The notes under the pieces: generated by a model
What the model was told of the DNA's origin: nothing
The model's database searches: none
Seen by the model: the letters and a program-made list of their open reading frames with translations, nothing else
Source of the DNA: Paludibacteraceae bacterium
GTDB taxonomy: Bacteria > Bacteroidota > Bacteroidia > Bacteroidales > Paludibacteraceae
Assembly: GCA_017555595.1 (NCBI GenBank)
Contig: JAFZGC010000053.1
Span: 1 to 55,846 of the forward strand
DNA length: 55,846 bases
Direction of reading: 5' to 3'
Position numbers and translations under genes: made by a program
Shown here: positions 15,595 to 24,741 of the stretch, piece by piece
How the letters are laid out: each line of letters opens with the position of its first letter
Position numbering within the stretch: the stretch's first letter is position 1

Positions 15595-17097
15595 TTATTT
15601 CGCAGCACGGTTGTTGAGTTCGCTGACTTGTTCGCTACTGAGATGGTTGAGTAAGTCCAATAATCCTTGGCGGTAACCCTTAGGATCATAGTTCAACGAA
15701 CTACCAATCAGTTGCTTTACCATTTCGAGGTTAGCAGTACCCTTATACTCTGAATTGCGGAGCAACATACCATACGCAGCTACACCCGCAGCAAAGCGAA
15801 GGTTCTCTGTGTCGCTTTTGATATCGCCATAGACATCCAACGTGAGTTGCTTGCTACTGAGCCCGAGTTGCTCTTTGTAGCGGCAGTCGAAAGTGGCATA
15901 AGGGATTGGTTCGTCTGTTTGAAATACGGTAGGAACGATTTCGTAAAGAGCTGTTATGGTTTGCCCTGCGCCAATCTCGCCTGCATCTTTGGTGTCGTCA
16001 TCGAAATCCTCGTTAGCCATTACACGATTCTCATAACCAATAAGGCGATATTGAGCCACACGGGTAGAATCGAATGTAATTTGGCACTTCGTATCATTAG
16101 CAACTGCTTGAAGATGAGAGCGGTTGTGCACAAAGACCTTCATAAACTCATCCTCGCAGTCAATATAGTAGTAGTTGCCATTGCCACGGTTGGAAACCTT
16201 CTCCATCATGGCATCGTTCCAGTTGCCTGTACCAAAACCGCACATAGTCAGATAGATACCTTGGTCAGCATAGCGAGAAACCATATTCAAAAGACTGTCG
16301 GTGTTGGTAACACCTACATTGAAGTCGCCATCTGTACCCATGATAATGCGGTTGTTGCCACCAATGATATAGTTGGCTAATGCCTCTTCGTAAGCCATCT
16401 TGATAGCTGCGCCACCTGCGGTACTACCTCCAGCACCGAGACTGCGGATAGCTGATTTGATTTTACCCGCATGCATTACTTGGGTGGATTCTAAGAGGCG
16501 CTCCACACTACCCGAATATGTGATAAGTGACACACGGTCAGTAGGTTGCAATTCATCTACGAGAGTCAAAAGGGCTGATTTGAGGAGCGGCAGTTTATCA
16601 CCTGAATCCATGGAGCCAGATACATCCACAAGGAAAACATAGTTGGCAGGAAGCATATTTTCTTCGGCAACGCTCTTTCCTTTGAGTCCGAGACGAAGAA
16701 GGTAATGCTCTGAATTCCAAGGACATGCACCAATCTCAGCATTGATACCCACAGCGTTCTTTGGTTCAGGGTAATCGAAGGTAAAGTAGTTGAGGAACTC
16801 CTCAATACGAACAGAGGAGTTGTCGGGGAAATATCCTTTTGACATGTACGAGCGCATGTATGCGTAGCTTGCTCCGTCGGCATCTACGGAGAAGGTGGAA
16901 GTAGGTTCTTCGGAAGTAGAGATAAATGGATTATCGGTAAACTCCTCGAACTGATCGCCAGAAGGCATACCCGCTATAGGTTCACCCCCTATAGCGTCGT
17001 CAAAATATCCACCACCTGGGGCATTAGGTGCAAATGAACAACTAGAGAAAGCGAATGCGATAGCGGCTGCAAAAGCCATAAAAGTAATCTTTTTCAT
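15595..17097 (-). CDS. YfbK-type VWA-domain lipoprotein
   Basis: The 500-residue protein has a lipoprotein signal (FAFSSC near residue 20), a vWF_A N-terminal region (about 55-130, with PFISTSEEPTSTFSVDADGA), a VWA domain (about 140-320) carrying the metal-binding motif DVSGSMDSG (about 150-158), and the C-terminal DUF3520-type region (about 355-495). The MIDAS residues are intact, so metal-dependent ligand binding is likely. Proteins of this type are anchored in the envelope; the function is unknown in most cases. It lies between two paralogous small lipoproteins, and an 11-bp tandem array lies in its upstream region. Confidence 0.9.
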   Translation of the reverse strand: MKKITFMAFAAAIAFAFSSCSFAPNAPGGGYFDDAIGGEPIAGMPSGDQFEEFTDNPFISTSEEPTSTFSVDADGASYAYMRSYMSKGYFPDNSSVRIEEFLNYFTFDYPEPKNAVGINAEIGACPWNSEHYLLRLGLKGKSVAEENMLPANYVFLVDVSGSMDSGDKLPLLKSALLTLVDELQPTDRVSLITYSGSVERLLESTQVMHAGKIKSAIRSLGAGGSTAGGAAIKMAYEEALANYIIGGNNRIIMGTDGDFNVGVTNTDSLLNMVSRYADQGIYLTMCGFGTGNWNDAMMEKVSNRGNGNYYYIDCEDEFMKVFVHNRSHLQAVANDTKCQITFDSTRVAQYRLIGYENRVMANEDFDDDTKDAGEIGAGQTITALYEIVPTVFQTDEPIPYATFDCRYKEQLGLSSKQLTLDVYGDIKSDTENLRFAAGVAAYGMLLRNSEYKGTANLEMVKQLIGSSLNYDPKGYRQGLLDLLNHLSSEQVSELNNRAAK

Positions 17098-17146
17098 ATG
17101 TGTGAGGGTTTTAGAATTGTTTTATAAAGGTTCTGTATGCTTAACG

Positions 17147-17201
17147 AATAGTGCGTGTATTGTCCGTATATTGTGCGTGAATTGTGCGTGAATAGTGCGT
17201 A
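17147..17201. repeat. 11-bp tandem array upstream of the VWA gene (AATTGTGCGTG)
   Basis: Five units (AATAGTGCGTG, TATTGTCCGTA, TATTGTGCGTG, AATTGTGCGTG, AATAGTGCGTA) lie between 50 and 104 bases upstream of the VWA start and within the spacer behind the lipoprotein gene at 17226. No good -7 element is seen in this spacer, so the VWA gene may be read through from upstream. Confidence 0.9.
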
Positions 17202-17225
17202 ATTTACTGTTAATTTTCGGGAAAT

Positions 17226-17636
17226 TTAACGGAAGGAAAGGGTACGTGTTAGGGTGACACGTTCTTTTGTCTTTATCTTATCTGCGACAGATCCTTGATC
17301 ATGGAAAATGGCGTTAAAACCATTTATAACCAATACTGAACTTCCTTGGAAGGTATATGAACACCCATACGAAGAGTCAGAAGGTTCCTTCCCCTCATCT
17401 GTATAAGAGATTGAATAGATATATAAAGAATCTGCAGTTGCCGTATAATAAAAAGGTAGTCCAAAGTCGTATTTAGTTGAAGAGATATAGAGTTCGCCCA
17501 CGTCATCGAAAGTAGCAGTCCAATGGTCACCAACCATATTCCAATGTCCAATAATTGACTGAGGTCCTTCTGGTTGCTCGCAAGAGGAAAGAAGGAAGGC
17601 GGTGGCAAATAGCAAAAATACAATTGACTTTTTCAT
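17226..17636 (-). CDS. Small lipoprotein of unknown function (paralogue of the gene at 15138)
   Basis: The 136-residue product starts MKKSIVFLLFATAF, has a lipobox ending LLSSC and continues EQPEGPQSIIGHWNMVGDHW, matching the paralogue at 15138 closely there and more loosely after (GELYISSTKYD, ATADSLYI). It is probably a surface or outer-membrane lipoprotein with a small barrel. An ATG two codons upstream at 17642 is also possible. It lies between the barrel gene and the VWA gene on the same strand. No function can be assigned. Confidence 0.78.
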   Translation of the reverse strand: MKKSIVFLLFATAFLLSSCEQPEGPQSIIGHWNMVGDHWTATFDDVGELYISSTKYDFGLPFYYTATADSLYIYSISYTDEGKEPSDSSYGCSYTFQGSSVLVINGFNAIFHDQGSVADKIKTKERVTLTRTLSFR

Positions 17637-17672
17637 AATCATATAGCTTTGAGTGGTTAATATTTATCGGGA

Positions 17673-18431
17673 TTAGAATCTATATCCAACAGCTACGGAG
17701 AGGAGGCGAGAGGAGAATAGTACTCCTGGATTACCGAACCAAGAGGTTGTCACAGTAGCCATGCCACCGAGCTCCATCTCAGCATACCAATGTTCGTTAC
17801 CGACATTGACACCAAACAAGGTAGGTGAGAAGGTGCAACCGTGTGAAACATATGGATCAGCATATATCGTATATCCAAGTCCTAAGCCAGAATATAATTC
17901 CACCAATGGATGATGGTAGTAGGTAAATCGCATTGTGGGCATTATGGTAAGTTGATGCAAGGGAAAGTCATATTTACCCACGAAATCTCCATATCCATTT
18001 CGATCCTCCCTACTGACCCAAAGGTAAAACCAGTCCACTTCAACACCAGCACTAAACCATGTGTTTACATCATAGCGATAACCTAGAAACAAATGTCCGA
18101 ATTGGCTGGGACCTTTGGTAGTTACGAGACGGTAATTCGTCAGGTATTTATGCGCCTCTTCAGCCGTCATACCCAAAATATCATGCCAAATCTGGTAATA
18201 TGGATCTTCGGGAAGAATTGATTGGCGAGCGCTCGGTATAGCACTAGGAGGCATGATAAAATTCAAATCTTCATAATCATTAAATAACTGTCTAGTACCC
18301 AATCCCCAACCAAGACGCAACGAATGTCTGCCGTGGATAAGATTAGCAGAAGACGCATTATTCTCTGCCATCAATGGGAAGATGGATATCCAACTAAAAA
18401 GTAATAAAAGTATGGCTGTACACTTCTTCAT
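17673..18431 (-). CDS. Outer-membrane beta-barrel-like protein, unknown function
   Basis: The 252-residue product has a signal peptide (MKKCTAILLLLFSWISIFPLMA) and alternating strand patterns (HSLRLGWGLGTRQL, GHLFLGYRYDVNTWFSAGVE, ALSVAVGYRF-like ending LLSVAVGYRF) that end in Phe, as is usual for outer-membrane barrels. It resembles the general OMP_b-brl class of Bacteroidota. It starts at ATG 18431, 10 bases after the stop of the lipoprotein gene at 18442, and is likely co-transcribed with it. Confidence 0.72.
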   Translation of the reverse strand: MKKCTAILLLLFSWISIFPLMAENNASSANLIHGRHSLRLGWGLGTRQLFNDYEDLNFIMPPSAIPSARQSILPEDPYYQIWHDILGMTAEEAHKYLTNYRLVTTKGPSQFGHLFLGYRYDVNTWFSAGVEVDWFYLWVSREDRNGYGDFVGKYDFPLHQLTIMPTMRFTYYHHPLVELYSGLGLGYTIYADPYVSHGCTFSPTLFGVNVGNEHWYAEMELGGMATVTTSWFGNPGVLFSSRLLSVAVGYRF

Positions 18432-18441
18432 AAAGTATATA

Positions 18442-18939
18442 TTAGTTAGGTTGTACAAAACGCATCGTTACACCAAGAGCTACACCTCCAGCTATAACCT
18501 TAGGTTCTCCTGTCACATAAATCGTATCCCCCACAACGCATGGTTGCAGCATAGAGTGATCAAAGCGAACTAAATTTTCTGTTCCATAGTCCAATAAATA
18601 AAGATTAGAATAAGAATATGCACGGCTTGAAATAGGAGGATACAAAGTAATTGCACAAAAATATTGCCCAGCCAAATCATCAATACCATTAATTTGAAAC
18701 ATCTGCAAAGTACCCACAAAAGTAGGGAGCGAACTCAAGTCCTCAGGTACCATTGGATTAGAGGGCGGCGTGATCGTATCAGCCAGAATGTATGGCATCT
18801 GGTCAGAAGGGACATCTGATACAGTAAACTCGCGCGTAGATCCATCAATTGCACCATCAACTATATTAGGACCTGAATCACAGGCTGCAACAAAAGATAT
18901 GATTACTAAAAGCAACAATAGACGAGAAAAACCTTTCAT
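18442..18939 (-). CDS. Lipoprotein of unknown function
   Basis: The 165-residue product has a lipobox ending FVAAC (about residue 21), then DSGPNIVDGAIDG. The mature part has strand-rich segments and ends VIAGGVALGVTMRFVQPN. No known domain is recognised. An ATG three codons upstream (18948) is an alternative start. It is the first gene of the minus-strand group that runs down to the VWA gene, with a full promoter upstream. Confidence 0.72.
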   Translation of the reverse strand: MKGFSRLLLLLVIISFVAACDSGPNIVDGAIDGSTREFTVSDVPSDQMPYILADTITPPSNPMVPEDLSSLPTFVGTLQMFQINGIDDLAGQYFCAITLYPPISSRAYSYSNLYLLDYGTENLVRFDHSMLQPCVVGDTIYVTGEPKVIAGGVALGVTMRFVQPN

Positions 18940-18984
18940 AAGACACATTAATTATTTTGCATTTTTTTGTTTTGAAATCCACTG

Positions 18985-19016
18985 CAAAGGTACTGCTTTT
19001 TTTTGATATGACCAAA
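18985..19016 (-). promoter_or_regulatory. Promoter of the lipoprotein/barrel gene group
   Basis: On the minus strand TTTG (19013-19016), 20 bases, TACCTTTG (18985-18992) form a full Bacteroidota promoter about 45 bases before the first start. Confidence 0.78.
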
Positions 19017-19120
19017 AAATAAACTGACGCAGCACAGTATGTAGGAATTCTGTATATTATTGATTTTGTGCACATTACAATTTTATAAAAAATAAAAACT
19101 GATGCAGGCATGAAAAATCA

Positions 19121-19152
19121 CTTGCAAGAGTAAGAAAAAAGTTGTAATTTTG
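19121..19152 (+). promoter_or_regulatory. Promoter of the TPR/HTH regulator gene
   Basis: CTTG (19121-19124), 20 bases, TAATTTTG (19145-19152) fit the Bacteroidota promoter with one mismatch in the -33 element. It is divergent from the promoter at 18985; the 130 bases between them hold no other recognisable site. Confidence 0.65.
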
Positions 19153-19204
19153 TAGCGAAATAGTGAAAAAGGAACAAAGAATCAAGAACCAAGACTAATT
19201 TGGT

Positions 19205-20818
19205 ATGAAGGTAAAAATAATACTCATAATGATATTGGTGCTATGCTGCTCCTGCTCTAACAAAACCATCATAGAGAACGAGATTTTGCAGGATGCCATC
19301 TCACAAGTGTGGTTGGATGCAGAGTTGGCACAGAAAGCATTGGAGGAGATAGATGCCAGCACATTGAGCGAGTATGAGCAGAAGCGGTACCGTTTGGCAG
19401 AGGCGCATCTGATGCTCAAACGGGAATTGCGACTGCCTGCTGAGAACGATTTGGATGATATGGCGGAGTACTTTGTCAGCTGTGGAGATGAAGCGAGTGC
19501 TGCTGAAGTCTATTATATACAAGGTGCGTACCTTAATTATATAGGAGAGAATACGCAAGCGATGCAATACCTAAAAAAGGCGGAGAGCTACCCCGCAACA
19601 TCTATCATTCGAGGTATGACCTACTACAAGATGGGACGGATTAGCGAGAGCGAGCAACTCTACGATATCGCCTTGGAGAATTATCAGAAAGCACTCCCCT
19701 ATTTGGAAGAAGCAGGACTGCCTTTGTATCTGGCTTCGGTATATCGCGAACTGGGACGAAACACGGATAATGAGAGCAGAGATGAATACTTTGACAAAGC
19801 ATTGGTAGCAGCCAGATTTATGGGAGATACCATTTTGCAGATGGACATTCGATATGCACAACTATCTATCAGTCAACCGAATGCAACAGAGATAGCACAA
19901 ATATGTCAGTATATGTGTCACAAAGTCGGTAGGAAGCGCTATGCATACGATTTGGTAAAGTATTACATCCGTACTCACAAAGCTGATTCTGCAAAAATCT
20001 ACCTAGATATATTGTCTGCGGACACAACTGCACAAATCTGGAGTGCACAGCAACATGCCCTATGGGAAAGTCAATATCTGCATCTCAAAGGGAAGAACAA
20101 CGCAGCATACGAGGCGCTATATGATTTATACAATGCATATTACAAAGAGACAGAAGAGCAAGGCAGAGCTAGTGCGTTTGTAGCCGCGCAACACTTTGAT
20201 AATGAAGTAGAAAAAGCAAAGAACCTGCAATTGAGATTGGACAAGCAGCGCTTGTATATTGTGCTGGGAGGTATCATTATTATTATCTTATGCGTGAGCA
20301 TATTGCTGATTTTATATGCGTCGAAACGCCGTACAGAGCGATTGACCGAGCAGGCACGAGTGCAACAACAGATTAGCAACCTACAAAATGAGTTGCAACT
20401 GCGTCGTGATGCGCTAAGGAAAGTGCTGAATCAGCGATTAGAATTGAATAAGAACATGCAAGAGGCATTGCTTACCAAAAAGAAGGAGGAAAAGATTCCT
20501 GATTGGGCACAACAATTTATTGATTCGAATATCTTCTCTACAGATGAGCAGTGGGAAGCGTTCTTTAATGAGTTTAATGGCTGCTATGGAGACCTTATGA
20601 AGCGTTTACAAGTAGCGCATCCACGATTGACCAATACTGATACACAGGTACTTGCATTGTATGTATTGGGATTGGACAACTCGGATATTTGTCTATTGAT
20701 GGGTTTGAGCCAACGCACCATCTGGAGCAGAAGAATGCGTATCAAAAATCGAGTAGGATTGGGCGAGAAAGAGTCACTAGACAAGTGGTTGGAAGCTCGA
20801 TTGCAAGAAATGGAGTAA
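19205..20818 (+). CDS. Membrane-anchored TPR protein with C-terminal LuxR-like HTH
   Basis: The 537-residue protein has a lipoprotein-like signal (LVLCCSCSNK), TPR-type helical repeats (about 25-330), one transmembrane helix (about 350-372, GGIIIIILCVSILLILY), a coiled coil (about 375-425) and a C-terminal helix-turn-helix (about 470-530, LTNTDTQVLALYVLGLDNSD and LSQRTIWSRRMRIKNRVG). This layout is common in Bacteroidota, where such proteins are thought to sense envelope or nutrient signals with the periplasmic TPR part and regulate genes through the cytoplasmic HTH. The target genes are unknown; the divergent lipoprotein group is the nearest candidate. It has its own promoter and ends at a terminator. 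Confidence 0.82.
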   Translation: MKVKIILIMILVLCCSCSNKTIIENEILQDAISQVWLDAELAQKALEEIDASTLSEYEQKRYRLAEAHLMLKRELRLPAENDLDDMAEYFVSCGDEASAAEVYYIQGAYLNYIGENTQAMQYLKKAESYPATSIIRGMTYYKMGRISESEQLYDIALENYQKALPYLEEAGLPLYLASVYRELGRNTDNESRDEYFDKALVAARFMGDTILQMDIRYAQLSISQPNATEIAQICQYMCHKVGRKRYAYDLVKYYIRTHKADSAKIYLDILSADTTAQIWSAQQHALWESQYLHLKGKNNAAYEALYDLYNAYYKETEEQGRASAFVAAQHFDNEVEKAKNLQLRLDKQRLYIVLGGIIIIILCVSILLILYASKRRTERLTEQARVQQQISNLQNELQLRRDALRKVLNQRLELNKNMQEALLTKKKEEKIPDWAQQFIDSNIFSTDEQWEAFFNEFNGCYGDLMKRLQVAHPRLTNTDTQVLALYVLGLDNSDICLLMGLSQRTIWSRRMRIKNRVGLGEKESLDKWLEARLQEME

Positions 20819-20853
20819 CAAAAAACGCCCTCTATTGGAGGTCGTTTTTTGTT
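20817..20853. terminator. Bidirectional terminator between the TPR regulator and rny
   Basis: AACAAAAAACG (20817-20827) pairs with CGTTTTTTGTT (20843-20853), with an inner CCTC/GAGG stem and loop TATTG. A-run and T-run flanks allow it to work for both convergent genes. Between it and the rny stop (20854-20884) lies a degenerate run of GTTAA-GCG-like units. Confidence 0.85.
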
Positions 20854-20884
20854 ATCGATTAAACGGTTAATAACGGTTAAGCGG

Positions 20885-22417
20885 TTACTTTGCGTAGCTG
20901 ACAGCGCGGGTTTCGCGGATGACTGTGATACGGATTTGACCAGGATAGGTCATCTCGTCTTGGATACGCTTGGCGATATCAAATGAAAGGAGCTCGGTCT
21001 CCTTGTCGCTGAGTTTGTCTGCACCTACGATAACACGGAGTTCGCGACCTGCTTGAAGCGCATAGGTCTTGGTAACACCTGGATAAGACATCGCAATATT
21101 CTCAAGGTCGTTGAGGCGCTTCACGTATGCCTCTACAATCTCGCGGCGAGCACCAGGACGGGCGCCAGAGATAGCATCGCATGCTTGAACGATAGGAGCG
21201 ATGATAGACTCCATCTCGCACTCTTCGTGGTGAGCACCTACAGCATTGCAGATATCTGGTTTCTCGCCATACTTCTCGCAAAGCTTCATACCGAGCTGTG
21301 CGTGTGGCATTTCCATATCCTCATCGCTAACCTTACCGATATCATGGAGCAGACCCGCACGGCGTGCTTTCTTGACGTTAAGTCCGAGTTCGGCAGCCAT
21401 AGCTGCACAAAGATTGGCTGTTTCGCGTGCGTGCATCAACAGGTTTTGACCGTAACTTGAGCGGTATTTCATCTTACCAATGAGACGTACGAGTTCAGGG
21501 TGCAAGCCGTGGATACCAAGGTCGATGGTGGTACGTTTACCCGTTTCGATGATTTCTTCCTCTACTTGCTTGGTTACCTTAGCCACCACCTCTTCGATAC
21601 GCGCGGGGTGTATACGACCATCTTGCACGAGTTGGTGGAGTGAGAGGCGCGCAATCTCGCGACGAACAGGGTCGAAGGCTGAGAGTGTGATTGCCTCAGG
21701 GGTATCATCAACGACGATTTCTACGCCAGTAGCAGCCTCAAGGGCACGAATATTACGTCCTTCACGACCGATAATACGGCCCTTAACCTCGTCATTATCA
21801 ATATGAAAGACCGAAACAGCATTCTCCACGGTTGCCTCTGAAGCGATGCGTTGGATGGATTGGATGATAATCTTCTTTGCCTCTTTGCTGGCTGTTAGAC
21901 GAGCCTCGTCCATGGTGTCGTTGATATACGCCATAGCAGCAGTCTTAGCTTCGTCTTTGAGTGTTTCTATCAGTTGTTTCTTCGCTTCCTCAGCTGATAA
22001 TCCTGAAATCTGCTCCAACTGTTGCTCGGCTGCTTTTTGCAGACGGTCAATCTCTTGCGTCTTGCGTTCGAGGGCTTTTTGTTGGTTCTCAAGGGTTTGG
22101 CGTTGGTTATTCAACTCATTTTGCGCACGTTGTACCTCACTTTGTTTTTGGTTGAGTTGCTGATCGCGTTGTTGTACGCGTTGCTCTTGTTGGTGGAGTT
22201 TCTGCTCTGCCTGACGCACATGATTCTCGTGTTCGAGTTTCAGCGCAATGAACTTCTCCTTTGCCTCCACGATCTTGTTCTTCTTGATTACTTCTGCTTC
22301 TTCTTCCGCCTTGCGGAGAATACCCTTCGCTGCAAAGCGGAAAAGCAAGTAACAAATACCCGCTCCCAATAGTAACGCTAATATTGCGATAAGGATGTTT
22401 AAAATCGTTGTATCCAT
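20885..22417 (-). CDS. rny: Ribonuclease Y
   Basis: RNase Y is a membrane-bound endoribonuclease that starts mRNA decay. The 510-residue protein has an N-terminal transmembrane helix (about 5-27), a long coiled coil (about 30-190), a KH domain (about 200-260, [15 protein letters not shown]) and an HD domain (about 325-420, [19 protein letters not shown]), in the usual order and length. It is the last gene of the minus-strand group that includes zapA. Confidence 0.96.
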   Translation of the reverse strand: MDTTILNILIAILALLLGAGICYLLFRFAAKGILRKAEEEAEVIKKNKIVEAKEKFIALKLEHENHVRQAEQKLHQQEQRVQQRDQQLNQKQSEVQRAQNELNNQRQTLENQQKALERKTQEIDRLQKAAEQQLEQISGLSAEEAKKQLIETLKDEAKTAAMAYINDTMDEARLTASKEAKKIIIQSIQRIASEATVENAVSVFHIDNDEVKGRIIGREGRNIRALEAATGVEIVVDDTPEAITLSAFDPVRREIARLSLHQLVQDGRIHPARIEEVVAKVTKQVEEEIIETGKRTTIDLGIHGLHPELVRLIGKMKYRSSYGQNLLMHARETANLCAAMAAELGLNVKKARRAGLLHDIGKVSDEDMEMPHAQLGMKLCEKYGEKPDICNAVGAHHEECEMESIIAPIVQACDAISGARPGARREIVEAYVKRLNDLENIAMSYPGVTKTYALQAGRELRVIVGADKLSDKETELLSFDIAKRIQDEMTYPGQIRITVIRETRAVSYAK

Positions 22418-22420
22418 ACT

Positions 22421-22729
22421 TTAATCTTTTAATTGGTTGTTTTGTAATGTATTTATTATCATTTGATTTATCTCTTGTATTTTTTCTTCAATAGGTTTTA
22501 GTCGATGTGCATGTGCATCTGCTTGCAGGTTAACAGCCATCTCCAATGCCACATAAACCCAAATCTGCTCAGCAGATTGATTTGGCAAAAGGCGACGATA
22601 GTGACGATACCTCTCATTGATTTGCTCCGCAGCATTACGATATAACGCTTCTTTGTCCGCCTGCACATTGAGCGAGATGTGATGGGCGTCCAACTGAAGA
22701 GTGATATGTTGTTTGCGATTGTCTAGCAT
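22421..22729 (-). CDS. zapA: Cell division protein ZapA
   Basis: ZapA binds FtsZ and bundles its protofilaments at the division ring. The 102-residue product begins MLDNRKQHITLQLDAHHISL and has the ZapA head (about 1-45) and C-terminal coiled coil (about 60-100, EMAVNLQADAHAHRL). The ATG at 22729 is set by a perfect AAGGAGG seven bases upstream, which rules out the longer frame starting 12 codons earlier. rny follows after 3 bases and the ZapB-like gene precedes it, an arrangement common in Bacteroidota. Confidence 0.85.
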   Translation of the reverse strand: MLDNRKQHITLQLDAHHISLNVQADKEALYRNAAEQINERYRHYRRLLPNQSAEQIWVYVALEMAVNLQADAHAHRLKPIEEKIQEINQMIINTLQNNQLKD

Positions 22730-22736
22730 AATATTA

Positions 22737-22743
22737 CCTCCTT
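22737..22743 (-). promoter_or_regulatory. Strong Shine-Dalgarno site of zapA
   Basis: On the minus strand AAGGAGG lies 7 bases before the zapA ATG. Such full anti-16S matches are rare in Bacteroidota, whose genes mostly lack them; a short self-complementary run (CTGCGCGCAG, 22747-22756) lies just upstream. It decides the zapA start. Confidence 0.75.
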
Positions 22744-22774
22744 GCGCTGCGCGCAGAAATATCAACTATCTAAA

Positions 22775-23065
22775 CTATTGTTGTTTCAAGGCTTCGAGTG
22801 CTCGATCTACTTGTGCGATGAGATTGGTAATGCGCTGTCTGACCTTGTTGCGGTAATCAGCATCCATGCTTTCAGCCAAAAGTGCATGCGCAGTTTCGAG
22901 ATGGTTGTAGTCCGACTTTAGTTGCACCAAATCAGAGTGCGTGCGCATCATCTCCTCTCGCTGCCGTTCGTTTTCCTGCTGGAGTTCAAGCACCTGCCGC
23001 TGTAAATCGCGATACTGCGCGAGCAGCACCTCCAAATTACCTTCCAATGTGCTTAAACATTTCAT
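22775..23065 (-). CDS. ZapB-like small coiled-coil protein
   Basis: The 96-residue product is almost entirely a heptad coiled coil (LLAQYRDLQRQVLELQQENE) with an ending RITNLIAQVDRALEALKQQ. It has no signal peptide. Its position just before zapA suggests a cell-division partner of ZapA, but the sequence itself shows only a coiled coil, so the function is inferred from place. A 45-base gap separates it from the zapA start. Confidence 0.65.
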   Translation of the reverse strand: MKCLSTLEGNLEVLLAQYRDLQRQVLELQQENERQREEMMRTHSDLVQLKSDYNHLETAHALLAESMDADYRNKVRQRITNLIAQVDRALEALKQQ

Positions 23066-23092
23066 TGCTCAATAGTTACCCGTCTATTATTA

Positions 23093-24166
23093 TCAGAAGC
23101 TGTAACCCACTCCTAATCCCAGAGTTCCCTTAAACTGCACGCGCTCAGCCAAAACACCTTCTGCATCAGCAATCTTCACACCATTATAGTACTTGAGTGA
23201 AGTAGAAAGCGTAACGTTGAGACACTTCAGGAATTGATAAGAGATGGCAGCATCCCAATCTACATCAAAATTGCCGAAGCGTTGATTATTATCACGGAAT
23301 CCCTTGAATGTCATACCCGTATAGTCTTGACCATTACCTAAATCTGCGTAAAGTACTCCAGCAGCATCTTCATATATCGGTGTCTTATCCCAAGCATACG
23401 GAGTGTAAAGACCAATGCTTGTGATGATTTTGAGGTCTTTATACGTATAGTTGATAGCACCCTTAATGGAAAGGCCTAACTTTCCACGCAAATTACAATC
23501 ATAGTTTTTAATCACTTCCCCATTATCTTTAGTATCATATTTCCAAACGCCATAGGTCTCTTTGAGCGTTTGCGCTAACCCAGGTTGAGCAGTAGCGTAC
23601 TTTTCCTCCAACTTATCACTTACATACACAGATGTCAAACGACCAGCAACCGGCGATACATACACTGAGAAAATATCATTGGGTTTCCAGTCTATACCAA
23701 CTGATATATCGGTATAAGAAGGCGCTAAGAACTTAGAAATAATAGGATCGTATTCCTCTGATAGACCGTATTTGCGACCAGGGGCAAACTGGCTCTTAAA
23801 ATCGGCAGAAGCTGTTAAAAACCAAGCTTTATGAAATTGCCAACCTAACTTCGTAGTGAAGTTGATTTTATCGCTAGACTTTTGAAAAGCATCAAAATCT
23901 TGATCAATATACGACATTCCATACTCCAAATCCACATTCGTTTCCCACGAGAGATTATTCTCATTGTAGAGCAAACGGACCTTACCAAATGCTACACCAT
24001 TCACATTGTTGTTGCCGCCAGCAGCCCAATTCACCAAACCAGTAGCACTGGCATTCAAACCCAGCACACCCGAACATTTCCACGCAGAAGGTTTTTTCTC
24101 TGCCTCCTGTGCCGACACTGTCAACGCCACGCACACAGCAAAAATAGAAAGTAAATATCTTTTCAT
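23093..24166 (-). CDS. DUF3078 outer-membrane protein (copy 1)
   Basis: The 357-residue product has a signal peptide (MKRYLLSIFAVCVALTVSAQ) and a barrel-like mature part with the family's features: NWAAGGNNNVNG (about 47-58), LSWETNVDLEYG, and a long series of amphipathic strands ending GLGVGYSF. DUF3078 proteins are predicted outer-membrane barrels of unknown function, widespread in Bacteroidota. The ATG at 24166 was preferred over the TTG immediately upstream. A second DUF3078 gene lies at 30020 in the same strand group. Confidence 0.85.
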   Translation of the reverse strand: MKRYLLSIFAVCVALTVSAQEAEKKPSAWKCSGVLGLNASATGLVNWAAGGNNNVNGVAFGKVRLLYNENNLSWETNVDLEYGMSYIDQDFDAFQKSSDKINFTTKLGWQFHKAWFLTASADFKSQFAPGRKYGLSEEYDPIISKFLAPSYTDISVGIDWKPNDIFSVYVSPVAGRLTSVYVSDKLEEKYATAQPGLAQTLKETYGVWKYDTKDNGEVIKNYDCNLRGKLGLSIKGAINYTYKDLKIITSIGLYTPYAWDKTPIYEDAAGVLYADLGNGQDYTGMTFKGFRDNNQRFGNFDVDWDAAISYQFLKCLNVTLSTSLKYYNGVKIADAEGVLAERVQFKGTLGLGVGYSF

Positions 24167-24178
24167 CAATTATGATTT

Positions 24179-24207
24179 GTTAATTGTTTAATTGTCAACT
24201 ATTTAAT
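24179..24207. repeat. Degenerate 7-bp run between the DJ-1 gene and the DUF3078 gene
   Basis: Units GTTAATT, GTTTAATT, GTCAACT and ATTTAAT are spaced 7, 8 and 7 bases and cross the stop codon of the DJ-1 gene (24203-24205). The unit GTCAACT is identical to that of the cleaner arrays at 28106, 29994 and 55365. Confidence 0.6.
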
Positions 24208-24730
24208 ATTGCGCTGCATCATAAACTTGATCAGCCACTTCACTCGTTGCCAATTTCTCTATGATACAAAAAGCAAAATCAGCACTTAATCCAGGGCCTT
24301 TGGCTGTGATAATATTTTTCGATTCAACGACCAGACCATCTATATAACTCTCTCCCAAGAACTCCTCAAATCCTGGATAGCAGGTTGCTTGTTTACCTTC
24401 TAGTACGCCCAATCGTCCTAACACTGATGGTGCCGCACAAATAGCGGCAATGAGTTTATCTTGTTGATTGTGCTGAACCAATAACTCGCAAAGCGGTTTG
24501 CAGGCGTATAGGTTGGTAGCCCCACCGGGCAAAATAAGCATATCAGCATCAGAGAAGTCCACGTCTTGGAACAACGCATCTGCTTTCACTGCAATATTAT
24601 GTGCGCCTAACACCATTTCAAGACCCGTAACAGACACAGTTGTTAATGCCACATTGGCACGGCGTAAAAGATCAATCGTAGTAATGGCCTCGATCTCCTC
24701 GAAACCGTTGTCTAAGAAGATGTAGTTCAT
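24203..24730 (-). CDS. DJ-1/PfpI family protein
   Basis: DJ-1 family proteins act on reactive carbonyls or as redox-sensing chaperones; the exact activity of this one is not known. The 175-residue protein has the family Glu in NGFEEIEAI (Glu11 or Glu12) and the nucleophile Cys98 in AAICAAPSVLG. It is cytoplasmic. It lies 11 bases after the tonB stop, at the end of the pdxJ-exbBD-tonB group. Confidence 0.9.
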   Translation of the reverse strand: MNYIFLDNGFEEIEAITTIDLLRRANVALTTVSVTGLEMVLGAHNIAVKADALFQDVDFSDADMLILPGGATNLYACKPLCELLVQHNQQDKLIAAICAAPSVLGRLGVLEGKQATCYPGFEEFLGESYIDGLVVESKNIITAKGPGLSADFAFCIIEKLATSEVADQVYDAAQY

Positions 24731-24741
24731 CGTATAAACAT

